DNA of 64,000 nucleotides from Paenibacillus durus ATCC 35681 (GTDB lineage: Bacteria > Bacillota > Bacilli > Paenibacillales > Paenibacillaceae), in contig NZ_CP011114.1 of assembly GCF_000993825.1 (NCBI RefSeq), forward strand, positions 4,216,001 to 4,280,000, read 5' to 3'. The notes beneath the pieces are model-generated. The model saw only the letters and a program-made list of their open reading frames with translations, searched no databases and was not told the origin of the DNA. The position numbers were made by a program, and so were the translations under genes. Of this stretch, positions 27,472-35,961 are shown piece after piece; within the stretch, counting starts at the first letter, position 1, and every line of letters starts with the position of its first letter.

Positions 27472-30018
27472 TTATTTCACCAACTGACCCCGGGTAACGC
27501 CGAGCTGGTTGGTCGCTTTGAGCGTCTTCCAGACCTGGGTTCCGGAGATTTCGCCGCGCAGCGCTTTGCCGTACAGATCAATGACCTCAACTACCTGTTC
27601 GGGGGTCTCCTCCAGAAACTCCACGCGGAAAGACGATACGCCGAGCTCGCGGAAGTTGTTCAGATATTCCGCACCGGACTGCTCAATTGCGTTGTAGACC
27701 GTATTGCGGCAGCCTTCATCCACACGAACGGGATGGATCATGCCGATCCGGTCTTGCAGGGAAGCACGCTGGCTCTCGCAAGGACGGCCGCAGTTCGTAA
27801 AGTCGGTTCCTTCGCTTAGGAACGTACAATATACGCAGTGCTCCGTATGGTACATCGGCAGATGCTGGTGAATGACCACTTCCATCTGCGAGGTGCGGCT
27901 GTGCCGCAGCAGGTCGACCATCTGCTGGATATTCAGGTCATACGACGGCGTAACCAGGTCGCAGCCTGCTTCAAGAAACAGGTCGACCGCCTTGTGATTG
28001 GCGATGTTCAGCGAGAAATCGCCGATGAGCAGCGGATGCACGGCATCCGGCTCTTCCCGGCGGCGGCGCAGATAGTAATACAGCGCGCCGGTATTGCGCA
28101 CCAACACCGCATCCGGCTGAAGGCGCAGGATGTTGGCATGGTAGCCGTTCTCGCCCGGCATATGGATACGCGGCGTCGCCAGCGCGACTCTCGCGCCGGC
28201 CGCCCGCACGGCCGCTACCGCTGCCGGGAACTGCTTGATGAATTCGAAGTCGGCGTAGATGAACGTTACGCGGGCCTCTAATGCAGCCTGCACCTGCGGC
28301 AGGCTGCGGCACAGCGCGGTGAGCTGCGCAGCACCGCCGCCTGTGAAGGGGTCGCCCGCTTCGAGCGGGGCGACCGGTCCCGCGCCGCGCGCAGCGGCGT
28401 CGCCGTACACCTCTACCGCCCGTTTCACGTATACGGGCGGCTTCGGGCGCTCGCCAGCGAGCAGCTCCACCGCACGGCGGCGGATGCTGTTCAGCTCGCG
28501 CATGGGCACGATGACGCCGCCTAACAGTTCGGCGTCCAGACGCTCAAGCTGGAAGACGGTCCCGCCAAGGCGTCCGAACTGCTCTTCCAGCAGCGCCGCG
28601 TCCATCGGGCGCTTGTTCGCCGTCTCCAGCGCAAGCTCGGAGTCGACGCGGACGGTGACGCCCTTCTGCACGTCGGTCCACCAGGTAGAGAGCGGCTCCC
28701 CGGTACGGCCTGCGGCTTTTACATGCACCGGGAACACCCGGTACGGCTTCTCCGTCTCAAACGTCTGCCGCAGCGTTTTATCCAGTGCCGGATCATTCGT
28801 CTTCCAAATGCGGTCGCCGACATGCAGACGTCCCAAATTAATATCGCTGCGTCCGGGGATGATGTCGACAATCCAGCCTTCCTGCGCTTCGCCTTCCAGC
28901 TTTACGCCTTTGCGGCGGAGATCGTAGATGCGGCCGCCTTCTTCTTTTTTCGTCGGATCGCCCGCATCGAACACAATCCCGTCGCCGCGTTTAATCGGCG
29001 CTTCAATCCGGCAGACAACGCCGTCACGCAAAATTTGCTCCACGGTCCCAACATACACGCCCCGGCTTTTTGGGAAAGTGCCGTCCACCAGCTTTTTATT
29101 ATTCGTGCCTTCCAGGAAGCCGTGCGTGAACCCGCGTGAGAAGCTCTGCTGCAGCTCCCGCATTTCCTCCTTGGACGGAGCAGTCCATCTTCCGCCAAAA
29201 TAACGGTCGATCGCCTTGCTGTATTTGCCTATTACATTCGCCACGTATTCGGGGCTTTTCATGCGCCCTTCGATTTTGAAAGACGTGACGCCCGCCTGAA
29301 TCAGCTCCGGCAGCAGGTCGATGGCCGCCAAATCCTTTGGCGACAGCAGATAGGAGACGTCCCCCATCGGCTTCACCTCTCCGTCCACAACAAGGTCATA
29401 CGGCAAACGGCAGGCCTGCGCGCATTCGCCACGGTTGGCAGAACGCCCGCCCCACATCTCCGAGGTCAGACATTGCCCCGAATAGGAGACGCACAGCGCG
29501 CCATGCACGAACACCTCCATCGGCAGACGCGCCTGATCGCCAATCGCACGGATCTGCTTCAGATTATTTTCCCGACCGAGTACCACGCGCTCCAGTTCGA
29601 ACGGCTTGGTGAACTCCACCGCCTCTGGCGAAGTAATCGTCATTTGCGTCGAGCCGTGAATCGGAAAATCCGGCGAAATCTCGCGAATCAGCTTCACCAG
29701 CCCGAGATCCTGCACAATGACCGCGTCCACACCGGCATCTATGCAAGCGTCGATCAATTCTTTTGCATCCGGAAGCTCGTTCTCGAATACTAGAATATTA
29801 AACGTCAGAAACCCTTTTACCCCATAGCTGTGCAAAAAGGCCATAATTTCCGGCAGTTCGTCCATCTGAAAGTTATTCGCTCTTGCCCGGGCATTAAATT
29901 TCTCCACGCCGAAATAGACAGCGTCCGCCCCATTCGCCACCGCCGCGCGCATGCAGTCCCAGTCGCCCGCCGGTGCGAGCAGCTCCACGTCTTCCCTGCG
30001 TATATCCCGCTCTTCCAT
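27472..30018 (-). CDS. rlhA: U32-family protein with DUF3656, RlhA-type RNA hydroxylation
   Basis: Proteins of this kind were first named peptidase U32 or collagenase. The E. coli member RlhA is needed for hydroxylation of a cytidine in 23S rRNA, and its sister TrhP acts on tRNA uridines. This 848-residue copy has the U32 core: ELLAPAGDWDCMRAAVANGADAVYFG, HGSTQMTI, VFVHGALCVSYSGQCL and GRSANRGECAQACRLPY. These are followed by DUF3656 and a second U32-like half that carries a second cysteine set (HCVYCTFLSEG, CGRPCESQR). The conserved cysteines likely hold a 4Fe-4S cluster. GGGAGGATA lies before the ATG. It is not obviously part of glycan synthesis. The length is larger than E. coli RlhA (about 650). 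Confidence 0.85.
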   Translation of the reverse strand: MEERDIRREDVELLAPAGDWDCMRAAVANGADAVYFGVEKFNARARANNFQMDELPEIMAFLHSYGVKGFLTFNILVFENELPDAKELIDACIDAGVDAVIVQDLGLVKLIREISPDFPIHGSTQMTITSPEAVEFTKPFELERVVLGRENNLKQIRAIGDQARLPMEVFVHGALCVSYSGQCLTSEMWGGRSANRGECAQACRLPYDLVVDGEVKPMGDVSYLLSPKDLAAIDLLPELIQAGVTSFKIEGRMKSPEYVANVIGKYSKAIDRYFGGRWTAPSKEEMRELQQSFSRGFTHGFLEGTNNKKLVDGTFPKSRGVYVGTVEQILRDGVVCRIEAPIKRGDGIVFDAGDPTKKEEGGRIYDLRRKGVKLEGEAQEGWIVDIIPGRSDINLGRLHVGDRIWKTNDPALDKTLRQTFETEKPYRVFPVHVKAAGRTGEPLSTWWTDVQKGVTVRVDSELALETANKRPMDAALLEEQFGRLGGTVFQLERLDAELLGGVIVPMRELNSIRRRAVELLAGERPKPPVYVKRAVEVYGDAAARGAGPVAPLEAGDPFTGGGAAQLTALCRSLPQVQAALEARVTFIYADFEFIKQFPAAVAAVRAAGARVALATPRIHMPGENGYHANILRLQPDAVLVRNTGALYYYLRRRREEPDAVHPLLIGDFSLNIANHKAVDLFLEAGCDLVTPSYDLNIQQMVDLLRHSRTSQMEVVIHQHLPMYHTEHCVYCTFLSEGTDFTNCGRPCESQRASLQDRIGMIHPVRVDEGCRNTVYNAIEQSGAEYLNNFRELGVSSFRVEFLEETPEQVVEVIDLYGKALRGEISGTQVWKTLKATNQLGVTRGQLVK

Positions 30019-30330
30019 TTATATCCTCCCAAACCGTCCGCCAGGAACGGGTCTATTAATGTGCCAAGCATATGTGATCCGGACTTCCCGAAGAATTAAA
30101 ATGGATTGATGCCCGGTTAACCTATCTATTGTATCAAATATCACACTCTCCTGCTACAAGGCTGTCTCTAGCAATCTCTACATTTCCATAAGACTTGAAA
30201 TAGATAGAAATGGAATCGATTTCTTGCGAAAAAAGGTAAAGAGAAATAGACACCAGTTGAACGTTAAGCGTAAAATATACATAGCCAAAGAGGATTAAAT
30301 TACATATAGCAGGGAGAGCTGACTCAGAAA
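30019..30330. other. Divergent intergenic region, U32 gene to rfbA
   Basis: About 310 bases between two divergent genes hold promoters only; no ORF is credible. On the plus strand TAGACA (30247-30252), 18 bases and TAAAAT (30271-30276) form a good promoter for rfbA. A TACAAT on the minus strand near 30132 may serve the U32 gene. Confidence 0.55.
30247..30276 (+). promoter_or_regulatory. Sigma-A promoter for rfbA-rfbC
   Basis: TAGACA and TAAAAT, each 5/6 to consensus, are spaced by 18 bases. The rfbA ATG is about 54 bases downstream of the -10. Confidence 0.6.
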
Positions 30331-31209
30331 ATGAAAGGCATTATCCTAGCGGGCGGCAGCGGCACGCGCTTATATCCATTGACCATGGTTACAAGCAAGC
30401 AGCTGCTGCCGGTCTACGACAAACCGATGATTTATTATCCTTTATCTACTTTAATGCTAGCGGGAATCAAGGATATTTTGATTATTTCCACTCCAGAGGA
30501 TACACCGAGATTTGAGAGTCTGCTGGGAGACGGTTCCCAGTTCGGCATCTCGCTGCAGTACAAAATCCAGCCGAGTCCCGACGGATTGGCGCAGGCCTTT
30601 ATTTTGGGCGAAGATTTTATCGGCAGTGATTCGGTCGCTATGGTTCTCGGAGACAATATTTACTATGGGGCCGGCATGCGTCAAATGCTTAAACGCGCTT
30701 CGGAAAAACCGCAAGGTGCAACGGTGTTCGGTTACCACGTTCCCGATCCGGAGCGTTTTGGCGTTGTGGAGTTTAATGGTGACGGCAAAGTCCTCTCCAT
30801 CGAAGAAAAGCCTGCACAGCCCAAGTCGCACTATGCGGTTACGGGGCTGTATTTTTACGACAATCGGGTCGTGGATATCGCGAAAAATGTAAAGCCTTCG
30901 CCTCGGGGCGAATTGGAGATTACTTCGGTCAACGAAGAATATCTGAGACTTGGCGAGCTGGATGTGGAGCTGCTGGGACGCGGCTTTACGTGGCTGGATA
31001 CCGGCACTCATCAGAGTCTGGTAGATGCAACCAATTTTGTAAGAACAATTGAGGATCATCAAGGCATCAAAATCGCCGCGCCGGAGGAAATCGCATATAT
31101 TAACGGGTGGATTACAGATGAGCAGCTGCTGGCCTGCGGCGAGAAGCTGAGTAAGACCGGCTACGGGCAGTATTTGATCAAAGTAGCTAACGGCAAAATC
31201 AAATATTAA
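30331..31209 (+). CDS. rfbA: Glucose-1-phosphate thymidylyltransferase
   Basis: RmlA makes dTDP-glucose from dTTP and glucose-1-phosphate, the entry step of dTDP-L-rhamnose synthesis, and is usually inhibited by the end product. The 292-residue protein begins [18 protein letters not shown] and continues with the [18 protein letters not shown] motif, then [25 protein letters not shown] and [15 protein letters not shown]. It is the long, tetrameric RmlA form. AGGGAGAG lies upstream at a workable distance. The next gene, rfbC, follows after 19 bases. Together with rfbB and rfbD on the minus strand it completes the four-step pathway. Confidence 0.96.
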   Translation: MKGIILAGGSGTRLYPLTMVTSKQLLPVYDKPMIYYPLSTLMLAGIKDILIISTPEDTPRFESLLGDGSQFGISLQYKIQPSPDGLAQAFILGEDFIGSDSVAMVLGDNIYYGAGMRQMLKRASEKPQGATVFGYHVPDPERFGVVEFNGDGKVLSIEEKPAQPKSHYAVTGLYFYDNRVVDIAKNVKPSPRGELEITSVNEEYLRLGELDVELLGRGFTWLDTGTHQSLVDATNFVRTIEDHQGIKIAAPEEIAYINGWITDEQLLACGEKLSKTGYGQYLIKVANGKIKY

Positions 31210-31228
31210 TGCAGAAAGAGTGGAATCG

Positions 31229-31789
31229 ATGAAATTTACACAAACGAATCTGGAAGGCGTTCTAATCGTAGAACCCACGGTATTCGGCGACCATCGCGGC
31301 TGGTTCATGGAAACCTACAGCCAGGCCAAATTTCTGGAACAGGGGATCGGCCTGAACTTCGTACAGGATAATCAATCCTACTCGGCGGTAAAAGGGACGC
31401 TGCGCGGGCTCCACTACCAGCTGAACCCTAAAGCACAGACGAAGCTCGTCCGCTGTACACGCGGCAGCATCTTTGATGTGGCCGTCGACATCCGCAAGGG
31501 GAGTCCCGGCTACGGCCAATGGTTCGGAATCGAGCTGAGCGCGGACAACAAGAAGCAGCTGCTGATCCCTAAAGGCTTCGCCCACGGCTTCATGACGCTG
31601 ACCGAGGACGTGGAGGTCCAGTATAAATGCGACGAATTATATGCGCCCGAATGCGACGGAGGCATCCTGTGGAATGACCCGGATATCGGCATTGAGTGGC
31701 CTATCGATGTAGTGCCGGTGCTGTCGGCCAAAGACGAGAAAGCGCCGCTGCTAAAAGACGCGAATCTCAATTTCGTTTACAATGCATAA
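31229..31789 (+). CDS. rfbC: dTDP-4-dehydrorhamnose 3,5-epimerase
   Basis: RmlC epimerises dTDP-4-keto-6-deoxyglucose at C3 and C5 to the L-rhamno form. The 186-residue cupin-like protein shows FGDHRGWFMETY near residue 19, QDNQSYS near 46, the catalytic LRGLHYQ near 60, RCTRGSIFDVAVDIRKGSPGYG and IPKGFAHGF. The ATG at 31229 is preferred. A GTG nine bases earlier is in frame, but the purine-rich site GAAAGAGTGGA serves the ATG better. It ends shortly before a strong terminator. Confidence 0.95.
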   Translation: MKFTQTNLEGVLIVEPTVFGDHRGWFMETYSQAKFLEQGIGLNFVQDNQSYSAVKGTLRGLHYQLNPKAQTKLVRCTRGSIFDVAVDIRKGSPGYGQWFGIELSADNKKQLLIPKGFAHGFMTLTEDVEVQYKCDELYAPECDGGILWNDPDIGIEWPIDVVPVLSAKDEKAPLLKDANLNFVYNA

Positions 31790-31801
31790 GTGCTATTCGG
31801 C

Positions 31802-31847
31802 AAAAAAGAACCTCCATTCCGCCTCGATCGCGGTCTGGAGGTTCTTT
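31802..31847. terminator. Bidirectional terminator after rfbC
   Basis: AAAGAACCTCCA pairs exactly with TGGAGGTTCTTT, with CCGC/GCGG inside the loop. The minus strand has six Ts after the stem, so it also ends the convergent gene at 31938. Confidence 0.92.
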
Positions 31848-31937
31848 CCATCTAGGCCATGGACGCTGTTCGACTGCCTAAAGCGACTTCCCCAAGCGTC
31901 TGTCCAATACCGGCAGTATGCATCCAATTTTCAGTGA

Positions 31938-33872
31938 TCAATTCGTCCTCTGCTCCTGCTTCCCCTCATCTGTAAACCGGAATGACTGGAGCGTCCGTTC
32001 CAGCACCTCCTGCTGCGCTTCGGTTGCGTTCGCATCGCCCAGCGTGGCTGTAAGGGTAAAGACAACATCCGCGTGGCTGAAGACGATGGCCCGGATGCGG
32101 GAGGGGATGCCTCTTTTATTTTGCCGCACGGTCATTTCCACAGCCGGTACTCCGGCGAATTTCGTATCCCGTACGCTTTCGACAATCGGCCCTTTTGGAT
32201 CGCCGCTCGTATTCCGGTAGTACTCTTTAAGCTGGTTTACCGTATAGTCAAAGGAACCGCCCGGAAGCAAAGCGATCCGGAACCGTCCGCCGGTGAAACG
32301 GTACTCGACGTTCTGCATTTCGAATGCTCCTTCGGAGGGCGTCCACAGCCGTGGTATGTGAATGGTATAGCCGTAATTTTTAGATATTTTGGCGGCGGTT
32401 TTATTTTTCAGCGCGGGGTAGTCATTTTGCTCCAGTCGGCCGAAGTTCTCTTTTATCGTGTTAAAATCAATCTTCAGCGAAGCCAGCACATCCCTGAATT
32501 TCGCCTTATCCTCGTCCTGCCCATCCGGGACGGCATACTCCGCATAGTAGCGATAACCGCTCCTCAGCAGCAGCACCTGATACTCCGTGATCCATCCGCT
32601 GCCGTAATTGTACCGGACTTCCCGAAGCCGCGACGGAACGCCGGAAACCACCGCTGCCGTACGGCCCTGCTCACTGTAAGCCCCCGGCACAAACAAATCC
32701 GCATCCTTCAATCTCAGCTCCTCTTCCCAGCTGTCCAGGGACGAAGCTGTCGGCGCCGAGGTGATGTTCAGCTTCAAATAGCTGCCGTACTTGCTCTCAT
32801 AAGCAAGATGCTGATTGTCTGCGCTCCATCCGGCGGGAATCTGCAGAGAAATGCCGTAATCGTCGCTTCCCGCAGTCCGCAGACCGTTCCGAACGGTCGA
32901 CAGATCCCGAATGGTTCCATCCTTGTTATCAAAGGAAGGACGAAATGATCCCAGCAGCCCGGCGTACTTGGCAAAATCTTTATAGTTCTCCGCATGGTCA
33001 TCCGTTAAATACAGCTCATATAATCGCCCGTTCGCATAATACTGCCGGCCCTCCCACATGACCCCGGAAGAATCTTTGCTGACAATGCGGGCATATGGGG
33101 TGGACTCCTGCGGGACAGCTTCCCGGTCCAGTACGATTTCGCCGCTCTCTTCAGCGCCGCGCACCAGTTGTTCCAGCAGTTCGTCCGCGTCTGTGGCAGC
33201 TTCCTGTGGCGACACATGCACTTCCAGGTAATAGGCGTTGTCCGCACTCGCGAAGGTGGCTACGCTCTCTTCTCCGCCGCTGTTGCCGATAATGAGACCG
33301 GCCGGATAGTTCATGCTCCACTCATAATAGCTGTTGCCGACCTTTGTCTTGCCCGCCTCGCTGTCGATGCCGTTCCCTTGCAGGCCGCCATCCCCCGATT
33401 CCGCCGCAGATACCGTTACCACGATGCTGCCGCCGCTGCCGGCTGAAACCTTCGCCCCGATAACTCCGGCTACAAAGCGCAGCGGCGCCATAAGCACCCC
33501 GTTCACCATTCGCGGCGGAGCAGCCAGCTTCACCTTCTGACCGTCCTTCCAGGCGGATGTGCTGCCGATTGTCATTGCGCCTGTATGAGGGCCGTAGGTC
33601 ACTTTGACAACGTCGCCGCTTCCAAGCAAGACCCCGCTGTTGAACGCTTTTTTGAATACTCCGAGCGGAACCATGACACTCCCATTCTCTAAAAACGGCG
33701 CCGCGATGGCGAGAGCCTGTCCATTCGCTTTCGCTTCTTTGCTTCCCACTTTCAGGGTCAGCATAAGTGTGCTGCTTGCTGCGGCCCTCGCAGCGCCTTC
33801 CGGCAGCATGACCGCCAGTACGATCAGCGCAGCCAGCACGGCATGCAGGACTTTAAAGCATATTTTTCCCAT
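31938..33872 (-). CDS. Secreted protein with N-terminal copper-amine-oxidase-like (stalk) domain
   Basis: A 644-residue exported protein of unknown function. A signal peptide covers about residues 1-31 (ends ARAAA). Residues ~35-155 form a copper-amine-oxidase N-terminal-like domain, a surface or wall-binding module frequent in Paenibacillus; look for VPLGVFKKAF and APLRFVAGVIGAKV. After a linker, two or three similar mixed alpha/beta regions follow, each with a WSADNQ-, WTPSEG- or YPAGLI-type start and a FRPSF- or SLKIDF-like end. They resemble PsbP/DUF-type repeats used by lipoproteins. No catalytic motif is seen. It ends 22 bases before the HtrA-like gene begins on the same strand, so the two are probably one operon. 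Confidence 0.75.
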   Translation of the reverse strand: MGKICFKVLHAVLAALIVLAVMLPEGAARAAASSTLMLTLKVGSKEAKANGQALAIAAPFLENGSVMVPLGVFKKAFNSGVLLGSGDVVKVTYGPHTGAMTIGSTSAWKDGQKVKLAAPPRMVNGVLMAPLRFVAGVIGAKVSAGSGGSIVVTVSAAESGDGGLQGNGIDSEAGKTKVGNSYYEWSMNYPAGLIIGNSGGEESVATFASADNAYYLEVHVSPQEAATDADELLEQLVRGAEESGEIVLDREAVPQESTPYARIVSKDSSGVMWEGRQYYANGRLYELYLTDDHAENYKDFAKYAGLLGSFRPSFDNKDGTIRDLSTVRNGLRTAGSDDYGISLQIPAGWSADNQHLAYESKYGSYLKLNITSAPTASSLDSWEEELRLKDADLFVPGAYSEQGRTAAVVSGVPSRLREVRYNYGSGWITEYQVLLLRSGYRYYAEYAVPDGQDEDKAKFRDVLASLKIDFNTIKENFGRLEQNDYPALKNKTAAKISKNYGYTIHIPRLWTPSEGAFEMQNVEYRFTGGRFRIALLPGGSFDYTVNQLKEYYRNTSGDPKGPIVESVRDTKFAGVPAVEMTVRQNKRGIPSRIRAIVFSHADVVFTLTATLGDANATEAQQEVLERTLQSFRFTDEGKQEQRTN

Positions 33873-33894
33873 TTCGGATCTCCCCCGCTTCCTG

Positions 33895-35019
33895 TTACTC
33901 TGCCGGTCCGCCGCCTTCGCCGCTGTCTGCCTCTCCCGTATTGACTACTGGATCTCCTTGCCCCAGTACCAGCTTGCGCTGGACGATATCGCCTCCGCTC
34001 TGCATGAGCAGCTGAACGGTCTGCCCCGGACGATAGCTCTTGAACAGCTCATTGATATCGACCGCCGAGGTCACCCTATGACCGTCGATGCTGTACAATT
34101 CATCCCCTTCGGAAATACCGGCTTTGCGCGCTTCCTCGGAGGATACCTTCGTTACGGTAAGCGGGTCTTCTGCCGGCAGGCCGATAATGGCGGACCAGCT
34201 CTCCTGAAGCTCAAGCCCCAGGCTTGGGCGCCTTACTTCACCGTAAGCAAACAGCTGCTTGATGATATAACGGACCGTTTCCGCAGGAATGGCAAATCCC
34301 GTATTTTCCACACCGACCGCCGAAAATTTCATGCTGACGATGCCGATGACTTTTCCGTTCATATTAACAAGGGGGCCCCCGCTGTTGCCCGGGTTAATGG
34401 CTGCATCGCTCTGCAAAAGACGGTACGACGCATCAACGGCCCGCCCCAAGCCGCTGACAACGCCGACAGTAGCGGAATTGCGCAGCGCAAAGGATAAAGG
34501 CGCGCCGATGGCGACGACCTTTTCGCCGACTCTCACGTTCGAGACTTCAGCGAAGGAAGCAGGCTGCAGGGAAGCCGCGTTGATCTTGAGCAGCGCCACA
34601 TCGCTGATTTCATCCGCATACATATCCTTGACGCTGTACGATTTTCCATCCGCTGTCACGACCGTGGCATTTCGCATACCGCTAATGACATGTGCATTCG
34701 TGACGATCCACCCTCCGCTTGTGATGATTACGCCCGACCCATGCATCAGATTGTAGCGGTTGTCTAGGCCCGTATCTTTTCCGCCCTGGGCCTTGCCGAT
34801 AATGCCGACTACCGACGGAGACAGACGTTTATAGATTTGCGGAACCGGGTCCATAGTGGATACACGCTGTCCTGTGGAGGATAAATACGCGGTAGCCGCG
34901 TCACCTTTTCGAGCCGCTTCGGACACGGGTACGCTCCAGCCCAGGGCTAGTCCCAGAATGAGGCCGCATAGCAAAAAGCGCAGAATTTTGTTGCGCATAC
35001 ACATCATACTTCTTCCCAT
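33895..35019 (-). CDS. HtrA/DegP-like S1C serine protease with C-terminal PDZ
   Basis: A 374-residue exported or membrane-anchored trypsin-like protease for envelope protein quality control. A hydrophobic signal or anchor lies at residues ~10-35. The catalytic triad is complete: TNAHV (His110), DVALLKI (Asp140) and NPGNSGGPL (Ser213). A PDZ domain spans ~265-350, with the carboxylate loop near RRPSLGLEL and GISEGDELYSIDG. It ends in an acidic Gly/Glu-rich tail. GAGGAGA lies 8 bases before the ATG. The stalk-domain secreted protein follows on the same strand with a short gap, which suggests a joint role at the cell surface. Confidence 0.9.
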   Translation of the reverse strand: MGRSMMCMRNKILRFLLCGLILGLALGWSVPVSEAARKGDAATAYLSSTGQRVSTMDPVPQIYKRLSPSVVGIIGKAQGGKDTGLDNRYNLMHGSGVIITSGGWIVTNAHVISGMRNATVVTADGKSYSVKDMYADEISDVALLKINAASLQPASFAEVSNVRVGEKVVAIGAPLSFALRNSATVGVVSGLGRAVDASYRLLQSDAAINPGNSGGPLVNMNGKVIGIVSMKFSAVGVENTGFAIPAETVRYIIKQLFAYGEVRRPSLGLELQESWSAIIGLPAEDPLTVTKVSSEEARKAGISEGDELYSIDGHRVTSAVDINELFKSYRPGQTVQLLMQSGGDIVQRKLVLGQGDPVVNTGEADSGEGGGPAE

Positions 35020-35073
35020 ACGTTTATCTCCTCTTTTACCCCATTAATATCATTCAGCTGCCCTTGCTTGAAA

Positions 35074-35121
35074 AAAGAAAAAAGACGCCTCTACTCCCGC
35101 GAACGGCGGCAAAGGTGTCTT
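35074..35121 (-). terminator. Rho-independent terminator after the small membrane protein
   Basis: AAGACACCT pairs with AGGCGTCTT (one G-U). A long T-rich run follows on the minus strand. It lies between the 69-residue gene and the HtrA-like gene. Confidence 0.85.
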
Positions 35122-35177
35122 CGCTGACAACAAAAATCGGTGCTTACTATGTGTTCAAGCTGGGGAACGCCGGCTTT

Positions 35178-35387
35178 CTAGCCCAGCCAATATTTGACCA
35201 TGGCATAATCGGACACGAGAAAGACCAGCAGGCTGACAACTCCGAAGGCAATCGCGAACTTGTTCTTCTGAGGGGCTCTGAGCAATCGGACAACCCCAAT
35301 CGCAATTAGGGCCGTAAACAAGATCATAAACACATCAAAGGTATGAAACCTGGACGCAGTTGCCGTGGCGGCTTCCGCAAGCAGCAT
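35178..35387 (-). CDS. Small two-helix membrane protein, unknown function
   Basis: A 69-residue protein with two membrane helices (about residues 17-36 and 45-62) joined by a basic loop (RLLRAPQKNKF). I do not recognise the family. It looks real because AGGAGGTAGGGAT directly precedes the ATG and an independent terminator follows its stop. No neighbour gives a clear hint. Confidence 0.65.
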   Translation of the reverse strand: MLLAEAATATASRFHTFDVFMILFTALIAIGVVRLLRAPQKNKFAIAFGVVSLLVFLVSDYAMVKYWLG

Positions 35388-35961
35388 ATCCCTACCTCCT
35401 CATCATGATTGTCGAGCAGACTTGCCCTTTAGCCGCACAGCCCACTCTTTTCCTCATGCCTTATCACTTCTATGTTACCGTTACCAAAGACGGCACGCAA
35501 TAGATTTTTTCCAAAATCTTATGTAATTGTGACAGCATTCATTGACACCCCGTATTTGTTATTCAGTTATCAAAGTGCCTGGAGAAAAAAGGAACCAGCA
35601 GCGACGAGCCTATAAGACTGGCATCCATTTCTCGTACTAATATAAAGCATATTAAACGCGGTCAGCGGATCATGCCTATTTTCCAAAAAAATCCTCACTT
35701 GCATGCTCTTATTATACTATTAACGGGATTGTCCGTGTTTGAATCTTTCATCCTCTCTGCCTGACATCCGCCTTGCGATTTATCAACGGAATCTGGAGAT
35801 TCCATAAACAATTGTTATACAGGTTATACCTTACTTCACATACGGGAAGCAGGAAATCTGTTACCATCAAACCAATCTCTTAGCGACCTCGTCGGATTTA
35901 AATGAAATAGAGCGCGAACGCGGCTCGGAACGTCAGTGACATAATTAAGGAGGCTTCATCA
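35388..35961. other. Long intergenic region before the reductase gene
   Basis: About 570 bases with no credible ORF. It includes a TTGACA near 35542 without a good -10 box and an inverted repeat GGAATC-TGGA-GATTCC at 35788-35803. There are two TTATAC repeats near 35814 and 35824, and one copy (35621-35647) of a dispersed repeat also found at 52 kb. The promoter of the reductase is likely in the last 170 bases, but I cannot name it with confidence. Confidence 0.4.

Noticed and set aside
35388-35961. S-box (SAM) riboswitch before the siroheme reductase
   Set aside because: The conserved SAM aptamer blocks were not found; only short inverted repeats and promoter-like pieces are present.
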